This document shows positions 25,602 to 33,470 of a stretch of DNA of 64,000 nt, in pieces. Every line of letters starts with the position of its first letter. Position 1 is the stretch's first letter. The notes under the pieces were generated by a model that made no database searches, had not been told where the DNA came from, and saw only the letters and a list, made by a program, of their open reading frames with translations. The DNA is from Neobacillus rhizophilus (lineage in GTDB: Bacteria; Bacillota; Bacilli; Bacillales; Cytobacillaceae): positions 827,666 through 891,665 of the forward strand of contig NZ_JAGYPF010000004.1 in the NCBI RefSeq assembly GCF_018343535.1, written 5' to 3'. The translations under genes and the position numbers were made by a program.

Positions 25602-27908
25602 ATGGGTACTAAAGATCAAGTTTCTGTAAGTGGCCATAAAGATTATCAAGCAGAACTGGAGCGCTTAGAGTTTACGAAGGAATATATCCGGACCGTTTTG
25701 GAAATTTCGCAGGGGAATAGAGAATTCTTCGTTGAAAATATGAGGCAATCCTTTGCTGAACTGAATTCTAAGGATAGCAGTACGAGCTACACCGATCTCC
25801 TCGCGAATGCAAGCTTTCTTGAATTAGCGGAAAGTGAATTGAAACGGTTGGAGAGTGTGATTGGCAAACCATATTTTTCAAGGATTGATTTCACAAGCGA
25901 TAGTACGAAAAAAGAAGAAATTTTGTACATTGGCAAGGTGTCGTTGTTCGACCGTGTCACACAGCAGCCGATTATTGTGGATTGGCGGTCGCCGATTGCC
26001 AATGTTTACTATGATGGTCGGCTCGGAGAGGTGTCCTATGACGCCTATGGGGAGACACAAACTGGTTATCTATCCTTAAAGAGGCAATATGACATAGTCG
26101 ATGGATTATTAAAAGAAATCAGTGACATCGATTTAACCACACATGATGAACTTTTGCAAAAGTCTTTGTCTGGTAAAGCTGATAATCGCTTAACAGAAAT
26201 CGTGGCGACCATTCAAAACGAGCAAAATGAAGTAATCAGGGCATCTCTGAAGCACCCTATTATTGTTCAAGGAGCGGCGGGAAGCGGGAAAACAACAATC
26301 GCACTCCATAGAATATCCTACTTTCTCTATTCCTTTGGCTTTCAATTTCCTCCCGAAAAATTAATGATACTCGCGCCAAACCGATTGTTTATTGATTATA
26401 TTTCTGCCGTCTTACCAGAACTCGGTGTCAACAAAATCAATCAAACCACCTATATCGATTTTATGAGAAACTGTTTAGGCCAGAAAATAAAACTTTTTTC
26501 ACCTAACTCCAAGCTCATGAAGTTCCTTGAAAATAACGGATCCAATAAATCGATGCAATGGGTCTCTAGTTATAAAGGTTCACTTGAATTTAAAGAATTA
26601 ATCAATCGATACATCAAGGAATTGGAAAGCAATCTTGCCCCAGAAGAGGATTTTGTGATTGAAATTTCCGTGCTCATGAAAGGGAAAAAGCTTAAAAGAC
26701 TATTTTTAAAAGAATATACGTACTTACCAATCTACAAAAGGCTAGGAAAAATAAAAAACCTTTTAGAAGATGATCTAAAAAGGAAAAAATCCATTATGTT
26801 ATCAAAACTGAACAAGAAATACGAAGAAGCACTCGAAAAGGTCCTTTATAACTGGAGGCAGGATCCAGAAAAAAGAAAGCAAAAAGTGGTCACCTTAATG
26901 GAGAGAAAAGAGCAACGGATAAAGAGGATTGAGCAGGAGGCAAAAGTCGCTGTAAAAAAATATATGGGTGCATTTGACATGAAAGATATTTTTACCTTGT
27001 ATAAGGAACTAATGACTTCTCCAGATATGCTTCAAAAGCATTCCACCACTCTAACAGAACAAGAATGTAAGGTTCTAAGTAAATATTGTCAGCGTATCTT
27101 TGAACGGGGTGCATATGAACTGGAGGATTTAGCACCGCTATTTTATATGAAAGCAAAGCTAGAAGGCATCGATGATAAACATAAAATGCGCAGTATTTTC
27201 ATTGATGAAGCGCAGGATTATAGCTATTTTCAATTTGTCGCATTAAAGGAAGGCTTTGAAACAGATTTGTTTACCATCGTGGGGGATTTGGCCCAAGGCA
27301 TTCATTCCTATCGCGGCTTGAATAGCTGGACACCGGTTTTGAAGGAGATCTTCCCAAATGCGAATTATCAAGCATTGCAAAAAAGCTACCGAACAACCGT
27401 CGAAATCATGAATTTGGCAAATGATATCCTGATGTTAATAGATCAAGACTTGCCAAAGGTCGAACCCGTCATTCGTCATGGCCAAAAACCATACTATAAA
27501 AAGATTGATCCTGTGAATCTGGAACAGGTTAGGCTGCTGCTGGAACAGGATATATCCTCACTCAAAAGTGAAGAGCTGAACTACATCGCGATTATTGGCC
27601 GTACCGATAAGGAATGCCAGAGAATTCAACAGCTCTTGGAAAACAGCCAACTTCCGATTCAGTTATTAGAAGAAAAACAAGAAATGAAGAAGGGGCATAT
27701 CGTGATTTTGCCTTCATATTTATCAAAAGGCTTGGAGTTTGATGCTGTTTTGCTTGTCTGCTTGGATGAACCATATTCACAAGCGGACCTGGACATCAAA
27801 TTGTTGTACGTCTCGATGACAAGACCGATGCACCGATTATATCTGTATGGGAGAGACCAGGCGGACTTTTTATTAAATAGGGCGGAGTCATTGCATTTTG
27901 AAAATTGA
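25602..27908 (+). CDS. helD: HelD-like UvrD-family ATPase (RNA polymerase recycling factor)
   Basis: A 768-residue protein, close to the ~774 of Bacillus HelD. HelD binds RNA polymerase and uses ATP to release it from stalled complexes on DNA. The N-terminal antiparallel coiled coil that enters the secondary channel is seen at about residues 12-100. Then LYIGKVSLFDRVTQQPIIVDWRSP (in two parts), a typical HelD block. Walker A GAAGSGKTT is near residue 224, Walker B IFIDEAQDYSYFQF near 535, and motif VI LLYVSMTRPMHRLYL near the C terminus. The highly charged insert (about 370-480) is part of the family. Start ATG at 25602 after GAGGTGA. A palindromic repeat and a terminator follow. Confidence 0.9.
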   Translation: MGTKDQVSVSGHKDYQAELERLEFTKEYIRTVLEISQGNREFFVENMRQSFAELNSKDSSTSYTDLLANASFLELAESELKRLESVIGKPYFSRIDFTSDSTKKEEILYIGKVSLFDRVTQQPIIVDWRSPIANVYYDGRLGEVSYDAYGETQTGYLSLKRQYDIVDGLLKEISDIDLTTHDELLQKSLSGKADNRLTEIVATIQNEQNEVIRASLKHPIIVQGAAGSGKTTIALHRISYFLYSFGFQFPPEKLMILAPNRLFIDYISAVLPELGVNKINQTTYIDFMRNCLGQKIKLFSPNSKLMKFLENNGSNKSMQWVSSYKGSLEFKELINRYIKELESNLAPEEDFVIEISVLMKGKKLKRLFLKEYTYLPIYKRLGKIKNLLEDDLKRKKSIMLSKLNKKYEEALEKVLYNWRQDPEKRKQKVVTLMERKEQRIKRIEQEAKVAVKKYMGAFDMKDIFTLYKELMTSPDMLQKHSTTLTEQECKVLSKYCQRIFERGAYELEDLAPLFYMKAKLEGIDDKHKMRSIFIDEAQDYSYFQFVALKEGFETDLFTIVGDLAQGIHSYRGLNSWTPVLKEIFPNANYQALQKSYRTTVEIMNLANDILMLIDQDLPKVEPVIRHGQKPYYKKIDPVNLEQVRLLLEQDISSLKSEELNYIAIIGRTDKECQRIQQLLENSQLPIQLLEEKQEMKKGHIVILPSYLSKGLEFDAVLLVCLDEPYSQADLDIKLLYVSMTRPMHRLYLYGRDQADFLLNRAESLHFEN

Positions 27909-27909
27909 A

Positions 27910-27978
27910 GCATGGGGACGGTTCTTCTGCCTCATTTTCACTCCGAAAATGAGGCACGAGAACCGTCCCTATGTCTCA
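27910..27978. repeat. REP-like palindrome 7
   Basis: It starts two bases after the helD stop codon. GGGGACGGTTCTTCTGCCTC pairs with GAGGCACGAGAACCGTCCC around TTTTCACTCCGAAAA. Directly followed by a classical terminator. Confidence 0.9.
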
Positions 27979-28009
27979 AAACTGCTAGAAATATTCTAGC
28001 AGTTTTTTG
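27979..28009 (+). terminator. Rho-independent terminator after helD
   Basis: AACTGCTAGAA and TTCTAGCAGTT form a perfect 11-bp stem with loop ATA, followed by TTTT. It ends the helD transcript after the palindromic repeat. Confidence 0.92.
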
Positions 28010-28125
28010 TGTTCAGGATTTCTCTCTTTTGTTGGAAAATATTGCAATCCAGATAATGTAATTAGGTTATAATCAGCTTATAAGATTTATATTTTATATG
28101 AATGAAAAAGCGGGGGAACATACAA

Positions 28126-29160
28126 ATGAAAATTTTTAAAAAAAGTGATTATACGATCACGAAGAACGGAATCAGTCAACTTGAAACCATTCCCATTGGC
28201 GGTATAAAACAAAGCATTCTTATTCAGACTGAAAAACCAGGAAGTCCAATCCTGCTCTTTATTCATGGAGGTCCCAGTATGCCTGTTCCTGGTGTCTCAA
28301 ATCGAGGCACTGATTACACATTGGTCATGACCACCAAAGAATTAATTAAAAATTTTACAGTGGTTTTTTGGGACCAACGCGGTACAGGAAAATCCTTTTC
28401 CAAAGATATACCAAAAGAAACCATGAACTTGAAGCAATTTATCGATGATGCCAAAGATGTCACAGATTATTTAAGATCTCGGTTCAAGCAAGACAAACTC
28501 CATCTGGCGGCTCATTCCTGGGGAAGTGTGATCGGATTAAACCTTGCGTACAAATATCCGGAAAAATACTTTTCTTATACGGGTTTTTCTCAGATTACGA
28601 ACTGGGTTGAAAATGATAAGTTAAGCTATAAGTGGTTGATTGAGATGGCCGCTGAGACAAACAACAAACGTGCGTTAGCGGAGCTTGCGGCGGTAGGAGA
28701 ACCTCCTTATACGAAGGATTTTAAACAGTGGTCTGTTATCAGGAAATGGCAGTTAAAATATCGTACTATGTTTTATGATGCGGGTGACAAAAAGTCTGCT
28801 TCCTTTTTTTCGGGGTTAAAAATCATGTTGCGTTCGCCGGATTATTCTCTTATAGATATATATAATTCCCTTTTGAGAGGTTTTAAGCTTTCCTATACAG
28901 ATGCATTGATCCACGATATCAATACATTTGATTTTTTCAGTGAGGTGCCAGCCTTAAATGTACCTGTCATGTTTATCCATGGTAGCAAGGAAAAACATGT
29001 CATGCCTGAACTCATCACTCGTTATTTCGAAGATCTTGATGCCCCTAAAGGAAAATCATTACATTGGTCTGAGAAATCTTCCCATGTTTTTCATTTTGAT
29101 GATGCAAGAGAAAATGAGCAAAGACTTATCCGACATTTATTAGAGACGCAATGTAATTAA
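28126..29160 (+). CDS. Alpha/beta hydrolase (proline iminopeptidase-like)
   Basis: A 344-residue serine hydrolase. The oxyanion region HGGPSMPVPG, the WDQRGTGKS block, and the nucleophile elbow AAHSWGSVIG (Ser near residue 130) match prolyl iminopeptidase-like enzymes of the S33 type. The catalytic His is probably in SSHVFHFDD near the C terminus, with the acid in the VMFIHGSKEKHV region. ATG at 28126 behind GCGGGGGAA; the ATG at 28102 is in frame, but it has no such site. A -10-like TATAAT lies at 28068-28073. No signal peptide. The substrate is unknown; members act on peptides, lactones or esters. Confidence 0.86.
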   Translation: MKIFKKSDYTITKNGISQLETIPIGGIKQSILIQTEKPGSPILLFIHGGPSMPVPGVSNRGTDYTLVMTTKELIKNFTVVFWDQRGTGKSFSKDIPKETMNLKQFIDDAKDVTDYLRSRFKQDKLHLAAHSWGSVIGLNLAYKYPEKYFSYTGFSQITNWVENDKLSYKWLIEMAAETNNKRALAELAAVGEPPYTKDFKQWSVIRKWQLKYRTMFYDAGDKKSASFFSGLKIMLRSPDYSLIDIYNSLLRGFKLSYTDALIHDINTFDFFSEVPALNVPVMFIHGSKEKHVMPELITRYFEDLDAPKGKSLHWSEKSSHVFHFDDARENEQRLIRHLLETQCN

Positions 29161-29202
29161 CTTACCCACCAAGAACATTAGAGTTAAGAAGTAGGAGGAA
29201 AA

Positions 29203-29667
29203 ATGAGTAAAGATCAAATTATTAAAGAAAAAATAAGTTTAATAGAATGGGTTGCTTCTTTAAAAGAAATTTCAAATGATCTTTGGTTTAACCCTTTTAA
29301 AGAAGGGGCATGGGGGATTGCAGATGTCATTTCCCATTTTATTTCGTGGGACAAATTTCTAATAACCAATAGAGTATCCTATATTTATCATAATGAGGAA
29401 TTTCCGGAGGTAAATATAGATGTAGAAGCTATTAATAAAATGGCATCACAATATGCTAGATCAGGTATTTCTAAAGAGGAGCTTATTAGTGAGTTTATCA
29501 CTGTTCGAAAGGAACTTGTGTCTTTGTTGCAAAAAATCCCAGAAGAAACATTTTCTGAACCTTATCCGGGAAGAGAAAACATGACAATAGGAGAGTACTT
29601 TGTAGGGATGATCGAACATGACTTAAAACATAAGGAACAAATAGTGAAGCATATTAAAAAGGAATGA
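29203..29667 (+). CDS. DinB/ClbS-like four-helix bundle protein
   Basis: A 154-residue protein of the DinB superfamily of metal-binding four-helix bundles. The N-terminal helix ends in ISHFISWDKF, where a His ligand is expected, and the C-terminal EHDLKHKEQI supplies the other His ligands. Members include thiol-dependent transferases and the ClbS self-resistance protein. The enzymatic role here cannot be assigned. Start ATG at 29203 after AGGAGG. It lies 42 bases after the hydrolase gene and may be co-transcribed. A palindromic repeat begins two bases after its stop codon. Confidence 0.8.
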   Translation: MSKDQIIKEKISLIEWVASLKEISNDLWFNPFKEGAWGIADVISHFISWDKFLITNRVSYIYHNEEFPEVNIDVEAINKMASQYARSGISKEELISEFITVRKELVSLLQKIPEETFSEPYPGRENMTIGEYFVGMIEHDLKHKEQIVKHIKKE

Positions 29668-29668
29668 A

Positions 29669-29731
29669 ACACAGGGACGGTTCTCATGCCTCATTTTCTA
29701 GTGAAATTGAGGCATGAGAACCGTCCGTGAC
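29669..29731. repeat. REP-like palindrome 8
   Basis: ACAGGGACGGTTCTCATGCC and GGCATGAGAACCGTCCGTGA flank TCATTTTCTAGTGAAATTGA. The right arm has lost one C. It starts two bases after the DinB-like stop codon. Confidence 0.88.
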
Positions 29732-29761
29732 TACTGAAAAACACAAAGCAGTCCTACTCTT

Positions 29762-29871
29762 CCCGTGAGCGCAAGAAAATAGCGCTCCTGGTAAAAAGAA
29801 GCCCACTATTCGGCCCGTGGGGACAAGAAAAGCAGCACACCGGTAAAAATAAGCCGTTTATTCGGCTCGTG
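29762..29871. repeat. Two imperfect 52-bp direct repeats
   Basis: Copy 1 (29762-29813) starts CCCGTGAGCGCAAGAAAATA and copy 2 (29814-29865) starts CCCGTGGGGACAAGAAAAGC. Both end in a TATTCGG block, and a partial third begins CTCGTG at 29866. The unit length equals that of the larger array at 31.8 kb, although the sequences differ. Confidence 0.7.
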
Positions 29872-29966
29872 TGTATTATTTGTGTAAAACAGAAGTTTGC
29901 GACCATTTATTTTAATAAAAGGAGGATTCTAAAAAAATTAAAGATTATTGTAGTGTTCACTATTAA

Positions 29967-30010
29967 CCATACGGTGATTTTGTCACACGTGTGGTTTTTT
30001 GTTTTTTCAT
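29967..30010 (+). terminator. Terminator-like hairpin
   Basis: ACCATACGGTGA and TCACACGTGTGGT pair with a few mismatches around ATTTTG and run into TTTTTTGTTTTTT. No clear plus-strand gene lies directly upstream. The nearest is the DinB-like gene about 300 bases before. Confidence 0.5.
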
Positions 30011-30102
30011 ATGTTCAAAGTGATGATATGAAAAAAGCGGACGCGATTCATTTAAATAGTCCTAAGCATCTTTAGAACGACAGCAACATATAAGAGGACC
30101 TG

Positions 30103-30140
30103 CCGGAACATTGCCCATTTAGCGATATCCGGGTTTTTTT
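30103..30140 (+). terminator. Terminator-like hairpin (CCGGA / TCCGG plus T-run)
   Basis: A short stem around TACGCTA-like sequence (ACATTGCCCATTTAGCGATA) is followed by eight T residues. It closes the ~500-base region 29732-30233, in which no convincing gene was found. The 68-codon frame there lacks a ribosome site and family features. Confidence 0.5.
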
Positions 30141-30179
30141 TGTAATATACACTTTACTTTATGTAAAGTTTATATTACA
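30141..30179. promoter_or_regulatory. Long palindrome, probable operator of the XRE regulator
   Basis: TGTAATATACACTTTAC (30141-30157) and GTAAAGTTTATATTACA (30163-30179) are inverted repeats matching at 16 of 17 positions, with a five-base centre TTTAT. A -10-like TATGTATAA follows. It lies about 55 bases before the DUF2178-like gene whose operon partner is an XRE regulator, so auto-regulation is likely (inference). Confidence 0.65.
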
Positions 30180-30233
30180 TTATGTATAACGGAGTTTACC
30201 AAATATAGAAGAAAATAAAATAAGGGGGAAACC

Positions 30234-30680
30234 ATGACCTATCAAGAAAAGAAAAGCATCGTATCGTTGATCAGCGCCGTAGTTATTTTCGGAACTTATT
30301 GCTTGTACATGTACCCACGTCACCCTGAAGGGGGGCTGGAGTCGCTGGAAACCTTTCGCTATTGGGGTTCATTCGTCCTCATCCTGACTTTGCTTTCAAT
30401 TGTCGCCCACATCATTATCAGCATTCTTTTCAACATCCTATTTAGAATGACAACTGGAGAAAAAGAACCAACATTCGCAGATGAACTGGATAAGTTAATT
30501 GACTTGAAAGCGAACCGAAATTCCTTTTTTGTCTTTATACTCGGCTTTTTACTTGCAATGGGATCTCTGGTTATCTTTCAGCCGTCACAGTTCATGTTCA
30601 TGATTTTGATCATTTCGGGGTTCATTTCCGATGTGACTGGATCCGTTACGAAACTTTATCACTATCGGAAAGGAGTATAA
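30234..30680 (+). CDS. DUF2178-like four-helix membrane protein
   Basis: A 148-residue membrane protein with about four hydrophobic segments (roughly residues 9-28, 45-70, 97-117 and 121-140) and a charged loop (ATGEKEPTFADELDKLIDLK region) between the second and third. The pattern FADELDKLIDLKANRNS is familiar from DUF2178 proteins. Such genes often stand directly before a short XRE regulator, as here, with only two bases between them. Start ATG at 30234 behind AAGGGGGAAA. The function of the family is unknown; the pair may report on membrane state or act as a self-controlled module (inference). Confidence 0.75.
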   Translation: MTYQEKKSIVSLISAVVIFGTYCLYMYPRHPEGGLESLETFRYWGSFVLILTLLSIVAHIIISILFNILFRMTTGEKEPTFADELDKLIDLKANRNSFFVFILGFLLAMGSLVIFQPSQFMFMILIISGFISDVTGSVTKLYHYRKGV

Positions 30681-30682
30681 TA

Positions 30683-30907
30683 ATGGGCAAACATCTTGTC
30701 GGCAATCATATCAGACGATTACGATTTGACCATAATGAAATGACCCAGCAGCAACTGGCTGACAAGGTAGGCGTTACAAGACAAACCATCGTGGCCCTTG
30801 AAAAAGGAAATTATTCCCCATCCTTAGAACTTGCTTTTCGCATAGCTCTCGCCTTTAACTTACCGCTGGAAGAGGTATTCTTCTATGGGGAAAACACTAA
30901 TAAGTAA
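30683..30907 (+). CDS. Small XRE-family transcriptional regulator
   Basis: A 74-residue single-domain Cro/CI-type repressor. The helix-turn-helix is MTQQQLADKVGVTRQTIVAL at about residues 20-39, followed by EKGNYSPSLELAFRIALAF, as in the short regulators of the YgzD/YozG kind. The ATG at 30683 lies two bases after the preceding gene's stop, with AAAGGAG before it, so both are made from one mRNA. The 17-bp-arm palindrome at 30141 upstream of the operon is the likely binding site. Confidence 0.9.
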   Translation: MGKHLVGNHIRRLRFDHNEMTQQQLADKVGVTRQTIVALEKGNYSPSLELAFRIALAFNLPLEEVFFYGENTNK

Positions 30908-30967
30908 GAACTATTCTGGTTTTTTGCTTTACCGTTTTTGAATTTATGAAGAGAAGGGGATAAGTAA

Positions 30968-31690
30968 ATGAATTCAAATAAAAAAGCTGCGAAACTTGTA
31001 GGAGCATTGTTTATTCTTGCGGCAGTTACGGCGGTAATTGGTCTAAACTTATATAATCCTATCCTAAAAGGTCCTGATTACCTGATAAAAGGTTCTGAAC
31101 AAGCCAACCAAGTGATAACAGGAGCGCTTATGGAGCTAATACTTGTCGTTTCAGCTGTTGGTACAGCAACGATTATGTTTCCTTTTTTACGAAAGTACAA
31201 TGAAACGATTGCTCTCTGGCATGTTTGTTTCAGATTTCTTGAAGCGATTATCATCACGGTTGGTGTAATAAGCGTCCTGTCCCTATTAACCTTAAGCCGG
31301 GAATATACAGCAGCGGGTGCTCCGGATATTGCCTCTTTTCATGCTTCAGGCACAGTACTAATAGCAATACATGACTGGACATTTTTGCTTGGTCCGAATT
31401 TCATGCTGGGCATTAATACGATGATGTACAGTTATATATTTTTTAAATCGAAGCTCGTACCAAGATTTATTCCCATCTTGGGTATGACAGGGGCTGCACT
31501 TGTTTTTATCGCAGCATTGTTAGAAATGTTTGGAGTCATTCAACAACTTTCGATTTGGGGTGCATTACTGTCGCTGCCAGTAGCGGCTAATGAAATGATT
31601 TTAGCCGTATGGCTCATCTTTAAAGGATTCAATGTATCTGCACTTGCTGCCTTGTCTACAAAAAAGAATACGTTTGGAAGCTCCACTTGA
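30968..31690 (+). CDS. DUF4386 domain-containing membrane protein
   Basis: A 240-residue integral membrane protein with about six hydrophobic segments. The start NKKAAKLVGALFILAAVTAV and the later FLLGPNFMLGINTMMYSY and LVPRFIPILGMTGAAL blocks are characteristic of DUF4386. Function unknown. ATG at 30968 behind AAGAGAAGGGG. It lies 60 bases after the XRE gene in the same direction and may be read from the same promoter. It is followed by the tandem 52-bp hairpin array. Confidence 0.85.
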   Translation: MNSNKKAAKLVGALFILAAVTAVIGLNLYNPILKGPDYLIKGSEQANQVITGALMELILVVSAVGTATIMFPFLRKYNETIALWHVCFRFLEAIIITVGVISVLSLLTLSREYTAAGAPDIASFHASGTVLIAIHDWTFLLGPNFMLGINTMMYSYIFFKSKLVPRFIPILGMTGAALVFIAALLEMFGVIQQLSIWGALLSLPVAANEMILAVWLIFKGFNVSALAALSTKKNTFGSST

Positions 31691-31825
31691 GATAATGCGG
31701 TTCCGAAACAATTAAGATAGCAGACTTAATTAAGAACTGATAGTTTGACTACCTCATAATGTCATTCAAATTGGTGGCAAAAGCTTATTAGTAAATAAGC
31801 AGCGAGGATATTTTCCAAAAAGGTC

Positions 31826-32240
31826 CAAAACGGGTTCAAACGAAGTACCGGTCACGTAGGAATGATCTACGTGCCCAAACCGGGTCTGAAACAGAGAAAT
31901 TGGTCACGTAGGAATGATCTACGTGACCGAACCTGGTCTGAAATAGAGTAATTGGTCACGTAGGAATGATCTACGTGACCGAACCGGGTCTGAAACAGAG
32001 AAATTGGTCACGTAGGAATGATCTACGTGCCCGAACCGGGTCTGAAACAGAGTAATTGGTCACGTAGGAATGATCTACGTGCCCGAACCTGGTCTGAAAC
32101 AGAGTAATTGGTCACGTAGGAATGATCTACGTGCCCGAACCGGGTCTGAAACAGAGTAATTGGTCACGTAGGAATGAACTACGTGACCGAAATGGGTCTG
32201 CAACAGAGTAACTGGTCACGTAGGAGTGTTCTACGTGATT
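31826..32240. repeat. Tandem array of 52-bp hairpin units, eight copies
   Basis: GGTCACGTAGG starts at 31850, 31902, 31954, 32006, 32058, 32110, 32162 and 32214, an exact period of 52. Each unit holds GGTCACGTAG, a seven-base spacer such as GAATGAT, and CTACGTGACC (or CTACGTGCCC), so each forms a hairpin with a stem of 7 to 10 bp. The rest of the unit reads GAACCGGGTCTGAAACAGAG plus AATT. The units are near-identical, with few changes; the outer ones are more diverged, and a partial unit precedes the first. The 630-base stretch between the DUF4386 and oxidoreductase genes holds nothing else recognisable. Confidence 0.92.
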
Positions 32241-32323
32241 GTCAAGGTGTTATATATTTTAATAAAAGAATAGGTTTTTAAAGGAAGAAATTTGATAGTT
32301 TCGAAGGATGTGGAGGAAAATCA

Positions 32324-33292
32324 ATGAAAGCCATCGTTTATAACAAATATGGTTCACCCGATGTTCTTAATCTGAGAGAAGTAGATAAACCTATTCCTGA
32401 GGACCATCAGGTACTGGTAAAGATACATGCAGGATCCTTGAACTATGGTAATCTAGTGCTTCTTAAAGGAGAGCCCTTCTTAGCCCGTTTTGCCTTCGGT
32501 CTTCTAAAACCAAAATACCCCATACCCGGGGGTGACATTGCGGGCCGGGTCGCAGCAGTTGGTAAAGATGTTAAACAGTTTCAGCCAGGCCAAGAGGTAT
32601 TTGGAGATCTTTCCAGAGCTGGCTGGGGTGGTTTTGCTGAATATGTATCTGTTCCTGAGAGCGCATTGGCGTTAAAACCAGAAAATATCACATTTGAGGA
32701 AGCTGCTGCGGTACCAATGGCGGCAGTTACAGCCTTACAGGGTCTAAGGGATAAAGGCAAGATTAAGGCGGGACAGAAGGTTTTGATAAATGGTGCATCT
32801 GGTGGTGTTGGGACTTTTGCGGTACAAATTGCCAAAGCTTACGGAGCTGAAGTAACAGGTGTTTGCAGTACGAGAAATTTAGAAATCCTTCGTTCCATCG
32901 GGGCAGATCATGTAATTGATTATACAAAAGAGGATTTTACCGAAAAAGGACAGAAGTATGACCTGATTCTCGGTGTGAATGGGCACCATCCGATTTCAGC
33001 TTATAAGCGATCCTTAAATGCTAATGGAACTTTTGTTCACGTTGGAGGTTCGGGTGCACAGCTGTTTCAAACAATGACCTTAGGGCCTTGGTTCTCGCTC
33101 ACTGGGAGGAATAAAATGTCTAGCCTATTACAAAGGCAAAACCAAAATGATTTAATTTATATAAAAGAACTCCTTGAAGCCGGAAAAGTAAAACCAGTTA
33201 TTGATAAAACTTTTAAGATGAGTGAAGTGGAAGAAGCTTTCAAGTACTTTGAACAAGGGCACGCTCAAGGAAAAGTTGTCATCACAGTATGA
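32324..33292 (+). CDS. Zinc-independent MDR alcohol dehydrogenase/quinone oxidoreductase-like
   Basis: A 322-residue medium-chain reductase that probably reduces or oxidises small carbonyl compounds with NAD(P)H. The N-terminal GroES-like domain shows GGDIAGRVAAVGKDVKQFQPG, and the Rossmann part shows GQKVLINGASGGVGTFAVQI. No structural-zinc cysteine cluster is visible, as in quinone oxidoreductase-type members. The C terminus GKVVITV is typical. ATG at 32324 after GTGGAGGAAA. Single gene with its own terminator. Confidence 0.9.
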   Translation: MKAIVYNKYGSPDVLNLREVDKPIPEDHQVLVKIHAGSLNYGNLVLLKGEPFLARFAFGLLKPKYPIPGGDIAGRVAAVGKDVKQFQPGQEVFGDLSRAGWGGFAEYVSVPESALALKPENITFEEAAAVPMAAVTALQGLRDKGKIKAGQKVLINGASGGVGTFAVQIAKAYGAEVTGVCSTRNLEILRSIGADHVIDYTKEDFTEKGQKYDLILGVNGHHPISAYKRSLNANGTFVHVGGSGAQLFQTMTLGPWFSLTGRNKMSSLLQRQNQNDLIYIKELLEAGKVKPVIDKTFKMSEVEEAFKYFEQGHAQGKVVITV

Positions 33293-33329
33293 AAACTTTT
33301 AAGGAATCATAACGGATAGAATAAAGACA

Positions 33330-33359
33330 GGCGATACTGTGTGTGGTATCGCCTTTTCT
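33330..33359 (+). terminator. Rho-independent terminator after the MDR gene
   Basis: GGCGATAC and GTATCGCC form a perfect 8-bp stem around an eight-base loop, followed by TTTTCT. It begins 37 bases after the stop codon. Confidence 0.88.
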
Positions 33360-33470
33360 AATCAGCCTCTAATTTTCTCGTATTTTTTAAATATATAAAA
33401 ATTTCAAAATTTTGTAGTATAATATTTTCTGAAAAGAAAAAACTACTAAAATGTGTAAAGGGTGAGAGAG

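Noticed and set aside
29869..30075. 68-codon open frame on the plus strand
   Set aside because: No proper ribosome site before its start, hydrophobic low-complexity content, and it runs through a terminator-like hairpin. Treated as non-coding.
31826..32240. CRISPR array
   Set aside because: Whole 52-bp units are near-identical from end to end, with no unique spacers and no cas genes in the window. It is a tandem hairpin array.
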